A DNA stretch of 8,736 nucleotides from Gammaproteobacteria bacterium (GTDB lineage Bacteria; Pseudomonadota; Gammaproteobacteria; Steroidobacterales; Steroidobacteraceae): positions 1-8,736 of the forward strand of contig JASHSR010000264.1 of assembly GCA_030038645.1 (NCBI GenBank), given 5' to 3'. Position numbers and translations under genes: made by a program. Positions 5,103-8,736 of the stretch are shown in pieces; the first letter of the stretch is position 1; each line of letters begins with the position of its first letter. The notes beneath the pieces were generated by a model. It did no database searches and was not told the DNA's origin. It saw only the letters and a program-made list of their open reading frames with translations.

Positions 5103-6704
5103 ATGCGCGAAAGCATCGAATCCGCCGTCGCCGCAAACCGCTATGGCCTCGGAGCGCGCCCGGGAGAGCTCGCCGCGGTCGCTCGTCAGGGCCCGCGCCG
5201 CTGGCTCGACGCACAGCTTGCCGGTGGTCCGCCTCTGCTCGACGATCCCGAGCTGCGCAGCACCGCGGATATCCTCACCGACGCGTTTGAGATTCAGCGC
5301 GAGCGAAGAGCGGCCCGCGCTGCGCTCGCCTCGGAGGGCGGGGAGGCCGGCTCGCGCAGCGCGGTCGCTCGCGAAGTCGGTGCCGTCATGAAGCTCGGCC
5401 AGCTGTATCGGCCCATCTACGTCGCGGAAGCGACGGCGCGCCTGCGCGAGGCGATCGCCACCGACCGCCCGCTCATCGAGCGCCTCACGCATTTCTGGAC
5501 CAATCACTTTGCCGTCTCGGTGGACAAGCCGATCGTGCTCGGCCTCGCCGGCAGCTTCGAGCGCGAGGCCATCCGGCCTCACGTGCTCGGCACGTTCACG
5601 GAGCTCGTTCTCGCGGTGGAGCAGCATCCGGCGATGCTCCTGTACCTGGACAATCAAGCCTCCATCGGGCCGGATTCACCGATGGCCCTGCGAGTCGCGC
5701 GCCGCCGCCCCGACGCCCGACTCGGCATCAACGAGAATCTCGGGCGCGAGATCATGGAGCTGCACACGCTCGGCGTCGGGAGCGGCTACACGCAGGCGGA
5801 CGTGACGACGTTTGCGAAAGTGATCTCCGGATGGTCCATCGGGCGAGGCGCGATGGAGCGAGCGACCGGCCAGGATGGCCGGGCCGGGAGCGCGGCGACG
5901 GATGGCTCAGTGCGGGGCGGCCTCGGGCGGATGTGGGGCGGCGAGTCGGGCCGCTTCGTATTCCGGCCCGGGATGCACGAGCCCGGCCCGCAGGTCATTC
6001 TGGGCAAGCGTTACGACCAGGAGGGCATCGAGCAAGGCATCGCGGTTCTCACGGACTTCTCGCTGCACCCGGCCACCGCGCGGCACATCGCGACGAAGCT
6101 CGCGCGCCACTTCATCAGCGACGACCCGCCGCCCGCCGCGGTGGAGCGGCTCGCTCAGGCGTTCTCGGAGAGCGGAGGCGATCTGAAAACCGTCTACCGG
6201 GCGCTCATCCGCTCGCCCGAGCCGTGGACTCAGCCGCTCGCCAAGTACAAGACACCGTCCGACTATGTGATCTCGACATTTCGTGGGCTCTCGGCGCGGA
6301 GCGGCGGCGAGGAGAGCGGGGCTGCTTTCGGCGCGGACGTTGGCGCGGACGGCGGTGTCACGCGCTCGATGAGCCGCTTGGCTCGCCGCGCGGGTCGCGG
6401 CGTGGATCGCGCCGCGCTCGCGGCCGTCAATCTTCTCGGTGAGCGCCCGTACTGCCCGGGCTCTCCGGCGGGCTGGCCGGATCGCGCCTCGGACTGGGAC
6501 GGCGCATCGGCGCTGCTCAAGCGGATCCGATGGGCGGATGCTCTCGCGCAGCGGCTCGGCTCTCTCTACGACGCGAGGGCGCTCGCGCGCGAGCTGTTCG
6601 GCGGCACGCTCGGCGCGGGCACTCGCACCGCGATCGCGCGCGCGGCGAGCGCCTCGCAAGCGCTCACCTTATTGCTCTCGGCGCCGGAATTCCTGCGGCG
6701 CTGA
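5103..6704 (+). CDS. DUF1800 family protein
   Basis: The 533-residue protein carries the conserved DUF1800 landmarks in order: an N-terminal AVAANRYGLGARPGE (9-22), LTHFWTNHFAVS (128-139), YLDNQAS (181-187), NENLGREIMELHTLGV (210-225), SGWSI (242-246), a GERPYCPGSPAGWPD segment (446-460) and a C-terminal LLLSAPEFLRR. The biochemical function of the family is unknown; it is commonly paired with DUF1501 proteins, as here. No signal peptide is visible, although the partner has one. Two glycine/acid-rich low-complexity stretches (about 250-283 and 400-420) look like loop insertions. The ATG at 5103 is preceded by GGGTGAGG, which is close to the start codon. An alternative ATG at 5143 is in another frame. 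The DUF1501 gene starts 25 bases after the stop, so the two are almost certainly cotranscribed. Confidence 0.9.
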   Translation: MRESIESAVAANRYGLGARPGELAAVARQGPRRWLDAQLAGGPPLLDDPELRSTADILTDAFEIQRERRAARAALASEGGEAGSRSAVAREVGAVMKLGQLYRPIYVAEATARLREAIATDRPLIERLTHFWTNHFAVSVDKPIVLGLAGSFEREAIRPHVLGTFTELVLAVEQHPAMLLYLDNQASIGPDSPMALRVARRRPDARLGINENLGREIMELHTLGVGSGYTQADVTTFAKVISGWSIGRGAMERATGQDGRAGSAATDGSVRGGLGRMWGGESGRFVFRPGMHEPGPQVILGKRYDQEGIEQGIAVLTDFSLHPATARHIATKLARHFISDDPPPAAVERLAQAFSESGGDLKTVYRALIRSPEPWTQPLAKYKTPSDYVISTFRGLSARSGGEESGAAFGADVGADGGVTRSMSRLARRAGRGVDRAALAAVNLLGERPYCPGSPAGWPDRASDWDGASALLKRIRWADALAQRLGSLYDARALARELFGGTLGAGTRTAIARAASASQALTLLLSAPEFLRR

Positions 6705-6717
6705 GCTCTCAACGCCC

Positions 6718-6724
6718 GAAGGGA
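6718..6724 (+). promoter_or_regulatory. Ribosome binding site deciding the DUF1501 start
   Basis: GAAGGGA at 6718-6724 lies 5 bases before the ATG at 6730. It supports that start over the much longer open frame that begins at 6439 inside the DUF1800 gene. Confidence 0.7.
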
Positions 6725-6729
6725 ACACC

Positions 6730-8004
6730 ATGACATCGATCAATCGGCGCGAGTTTCTGACGGGAGGCACGCTCGCGGCGGCCGGCGCGGCGGGTGCGCT
6801 CATCACCTCGCGAGTCGCGTTCGCCGGGACCGGGAGCGGCGATTCGCGGTTCGTCCTCGTCATCATGCGCGGCGCGGTCGACGGCCTCGCGACCGTTCCG
6901 CCCTGGGGCGACGGCGACTACGCTCGCGTGCGCGGCGAGCTCGCGCTCGGGGCGCCGGGCTCCGCCGGCGGCGCGCTGCAGCTCGACGGACTCTTCGGTC
7001 TGCACCCGAAGCTCGCCTTTCTGCACGACTGCCATGCGGCGGCCGAGCTCGTCACCTTTCAAGCCGTCGCGAGCCCCTATCGGGAGCGGTCGCACTTCGA
7101 CGGCCAGGACGTGCTGGAGAACGGCACCACGCATCCGCACGCCGTGCAGACGGGGTGGCTCAATCGAGCGCTCGCGGCGCTGCCGCCCTCGGCCCGCCGC
7201 GGCCGCAAGGAGATCGGCGTGGCGCTCGGGCAAAACGTGCCGCTCGTGATGCGGGGTCCCGCGGAGGTGGCGTCCTGGTCGCCGTCGCACCTTGCTGCGC
7301 TCGACGGGGATACGCTGCAGCGCATTCAGGATCTGTACGCGCGCGATCCGCTGCTGTCACGGCGTCTCGCGGATGCGCTCGCGGCCGATGCCATGGTTTC
7401 GGGAGGGCCGCAGACCATGCGTGATGCCGGCGCGGCCATGCGCGAGACCGGCGCTGGCACGGGCATGCAGGATGCGGCCGGCAAGCCTGGCCGGTATGGG
7501 GAGATCATCGAGGCCGCGGCAGGATTCCTGCGGCACGACGACGGCCCGCGCGTCGCCGTGTTCGACACGCTCGGATGGGACACGCACGCGAACGAAGGCG
7601 CCGCCCAGGGTCAGCTCGCTCAGCGGCTCGCCGCGCTCGATGCGGGTCTGAAGGCTCTCAAGGAGCAGCTGGGCCCGGCATGGCGCAACACGGCGGTGCT
7701 GCTCGTGACGGAGTTCGGCCGCACCGCGGCCGTGAACGGCACGCGCGGCACGGATCACGGCACGGCGACCGCGGCGCTGCTCGCCGGCGGAGCGGTTCGT
7801 GGCGGGCGCGTCATCGCCGACTGGCCCGGACTGTCGCAGCGCGCGCTCTATCAGCAGCGCGATGTGGCGCCCACGCTCGATCTGCGCTCGGTGCTGAAAG
7901 GCGTGCTGCTCGAGCACCTGGGCGTTCCGGCGCGCGCGCTGCAGGAGACGGTGTTTCCGCAGAGCGCGAGCGCGCGTCCCGTGAGAGATCTGTTCCGGGT
8001 CTAA
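6730..8004 (+). CDS. DUF1501 family protein, Tat-exported
   Basis: The 424-residue protein starts MTSINRREFLTGG, a twin-arginine motif (RREFL), followed by an Ala/Gly hydrophobic stretch and a likely cleavage after VAFA (residue 32). It should be exported folded by the Tat system to the periplasm or beyond. DUF1501 landmarks are VLVIMRGAVDGL (42-53), RSHFDGQDVLENG (120-132), GWDTH (282-286), TEFGRT (327-332) and GTDHGTA (340-346). The Asp/His residues in these motifs resemble the metal-binding sites of the alkaline phosphatase/sulfatase fold to which the family is related. The substrate is unknown. It follows the DUF1800 gene by 25 bases, and proteins from such pairs probably act together. 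Residues about 225-255, Gly/Ala/Met-rich, are a variable insertion. The stop overlaps that of the convergent lptM-like gene. The assignment to the family is firm; any enzymatic role is inference. Confidence 0.92.
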   Translation: MTSINRREFLTGGTLAAAGAAGALITSRVAFAGTGSGDSRFVLVIMRGAVDGLATVPPWGDGDYARVRGELALGAPGSAGGALQLDGLFGLHPKLAFLHDCHAAAELVTFQAVASPYRERSHFDGQDVLENGTTHPHAVQTGWLNRALAALPPSARRGRKEIGVALGQNVPLVMRGPAEVASWSPSHLAALDGDTLQRIQDLYARDPLLSRRLADALAADAMVSGGPQTMRDAGAAMRETGAGTGMQDAAGKPGRYGEIIEAAAGFLRHDDGPRVAVFDTLGWDTHANEGAAQGQLAQRLAALDAGLKALKEQLGPAWRNTAVLLVTEFGRTAAVNGTRGTDHGTATAALLAGGAVRGGRVIADWPGLSQRALYQQRDVAPTLDLRSVLKGVLLEHLGVPARALQETVFPQSASARPVRDLFRV

Positions 8005-8267
8005 GAGGACGACGAGGCGGACGACGAGGCCGCGGCCGAGCCCGTCGATGACGATGATGCCGACGACGAGGAGGGTGTCCCCGCCGAGCTCGTCGCTGGC
8101 GACGACGAAGGCGCCGATGACGCCGCCGGACGCGTGACGACCTGCGCGTTGCGGTCCGGGAGATAGAGCGGCCCTTTTTGGCCGCAGCCCGCGAGGGCGA
8201 GCGCCGCGACGGCAAGCGCCGCGAAGGCCGCGAGCGCCATGAAGCTCGAGCGCTTCTTGAAGCCCAT
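8001..8267 (-). CDS. lptM: LptM (YifL)-like outer-membrane lipoprotein with a serine-rich tail
   Basis: The 88-residue protein has a basic start (MGFKKRSSF), a hydrophobic core at 10-26 and a lipobox LAGC with Cys28. CGQKGPLYLP follows at once (28-37), which is the hallmark of LptM/YifL. In E. coli LptM assists oxidative maturation of the LPS translocon LptD-LptE at the outer membrane. After residue 45 the protein is about 40 residues of mostly Ser with Ala, Pro and Thr, presumably disordered. No strong ribosome binding site fits the ATG at 8267. An ATG at 8330 in the same frame overlaps the upstream stop as ATGA, which would suit translational coupling but adds a 21-residue n-region and spoils the signal peptide; I prefer 8267. 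The usual neighbours lysA and dapF are absent on the downstream side, where the DUF1501 gene converges. Its stop (8003-8001) overlaps the DUF1501 TAA. Confidence 0.82.
   Translation of the reverse strand: MGFKKRSSFMALAAFAALAVAALALAGCGQKGPLYLPDRNAQVVTRPAASSAPSSSPATSSAGTPSSSSASSSSTGSAAASSSASSSS
8008..8115. repeat. Low-complexity GAC/GAG-rich tract in the lptM 3' end
   Basis: This stretch consists of imperfect GACGAC/GAGG repeats on the plus strand, which encode the Ser-rich tail of the lptM-like gene on the minus strand (TCG, TCC and TCA codons). It is prone to slippage, and the tail length probably differs between strains. Confidence 0.6.
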
Positions 8268-8326
8268 GAGCCGCGCGAAGCCGACGCTCCTCGCGGCGGC
8301 CGAGCATCTCACGGCCCCCTCGCTCC

Positions 8327-8736
8327 TCATGACACCATCATAACGTACATGGGCCGCCGATCGCGCAACGCGAGCCAGCCGCGCACGATCCGATAGATGA
8401 GCCACAGGCCGACGATCGCGATCCCGAGCGGGAGCGTCGCGAACCCGATCAGCACGAGCATCAGGGGAAGCGAGACGGCGACGACGATGCACGAGAGCAG
8501 CAGTCCGAACCAGAACGTGCGGATCTGCCAGCGGAAGTGCGACTCGAGGAAGGTTCCGCGCGTCGCCGAGCGGCGCGCGTAGTTCATGATCACCGCGACG
8601 ATCGAGGGCAGGCCGAAGATGAAGCTGCCGACCACGGTCGCGGCGCTCGTGAGGCCGATCAGCGCGGAGAGCGCGTGCAGCGCGTAGATGACGTGCGTGT
8701 ACGCGATCAGCGACTCATCGGTCGGGGAGGCGGACA
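8327..8736 (-). CDS. DUF4870-type small membrane protein (start at or just past right edge)
   Basis: The frame is open to the right edge. Read from there it gives (xTG) then SASPTDESLIAYTHVIYALH, so the missing first base very probably completes an ATG one base beyond the window; the protein would then be 136 residues. Hydrophobic segments are seen at about 9-33 and 35-52, and a long pair at about 77-125. Between them lies the conserved soluble segment NYARRSATRGTFLESHFRWQIRTFW, seen in fragments as RGTFLESH and FRWQIRTFW, which I recognise from DUF4870-like inner-membrane proteins of gammaproteobacteria. The function is unknown. A GTG at 8635 would cut off the first membrane segment, so it is not the start. 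The TGA stop (8329-8327) overlaps an ATG at 8330-8328 that is in frame with the lptM-like gene, suggesting the two are cotranscribed. Confidence 0.8.
   Translation of the reverse strand, partial: SASPTDESLIAYTHVIYALHALSALIGLTSAATVVGSFIFGLPSIVAVIMNYARRSATRGTFLESHFRWQIRTFWFGLLLSCIVVAVSLPLMLVLIGFATLPLGIAIVGLWLIYRIVRGWLALRDRRPMYVMMVS

Noticed and set aside
6439..6729. An extended N-terminus for the DUF1501 protein
   Set aside because: The extension lies within the DUF1800 gene and is Arg/Ser-rich. The Tat signal and the ribosome binding site both place the start at 6730.
8268..8492. A longer N-terminus for the LptM-like lipoprotein, up to 8492
   Set aside because: It would overlap the DUF4870-type gene and bury the signal peptide. 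Only the ATG at 8330 (ATGA overlap) is a serious alternative to 8267.

Overview
This 8.7 kb window is very GC-rich chromosomal DNA. It probably comes from a free-living gammaproteobacterium near the Xanthomonadales, Steroidobacterales or Nevskiales; that placement is inferred from gene content, synteny and base composition, not from a phylogenetic test. Nothing looks mobile: I see no transposase, integrase, CRISPR array, tRNA or rRNA. The coding density is high, and no gene-free stretch exceeds 300 bases.

Left part (1-4900): a conserved housekeeping block in the order dsbA(-), cytochrome c4(-), engB(+), polA(-), the arrangement known from Pseudomonas. The dsbA gene is cut by the left edge and encodes a lipid-anchored thiol-disulfide oxidoreductase. 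Cytochrome c4 is a periplasmic dihaem electron carrier. EngB is the ribosome-assembly GTPase. PolA is a full-length DNA polymerase I with all three activities apparently intact.

The most interesting item is the 264-base gap between engB and polA (1847-2110). In Escherichia coli this locus holds the sRNA Spot 42, and in Pseudomonas aeruginosa it holds the envelope-stress sRNA ErsA. On the minus strand here I can read a textbook sigma-E/AlgU-type promoter (GGAACTT, 15 bases, GTCTAA). It is followed about 7 bases later by a chain of four perfect-stem hairpins, the first two with C-rich anti-Shine-Dalgarno loops. The chain ends in an 11-bp GC stem with a six-T tract. This predicts an unannotated sRNA of about 110 nt. 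Its U tract is encoded by the same bases as the engB stop codon.

Right part (5103-8736): a two-gene unit of a DUF1800 protein and a Tat-exported DUF1501 protein, a common pair of unknown function. Converging on it from the right is a small lipoprotein gene of the LptM (YifL) type with a long serine-rich tail, preceded by a DUF4870-type membrane protein gene cut at, or one base past, the right edge. The DUF1501 and lptM stop codons overlap. The lptM gene is not next to lysA/dapF, its usual neighbours.

Coherent themes are envelope redox and protein folding (DsbA, cytochrome c4, LptM) beside the replication and ribosome-assembly genes, with a candidate envelope-stress sRNA in the middle.
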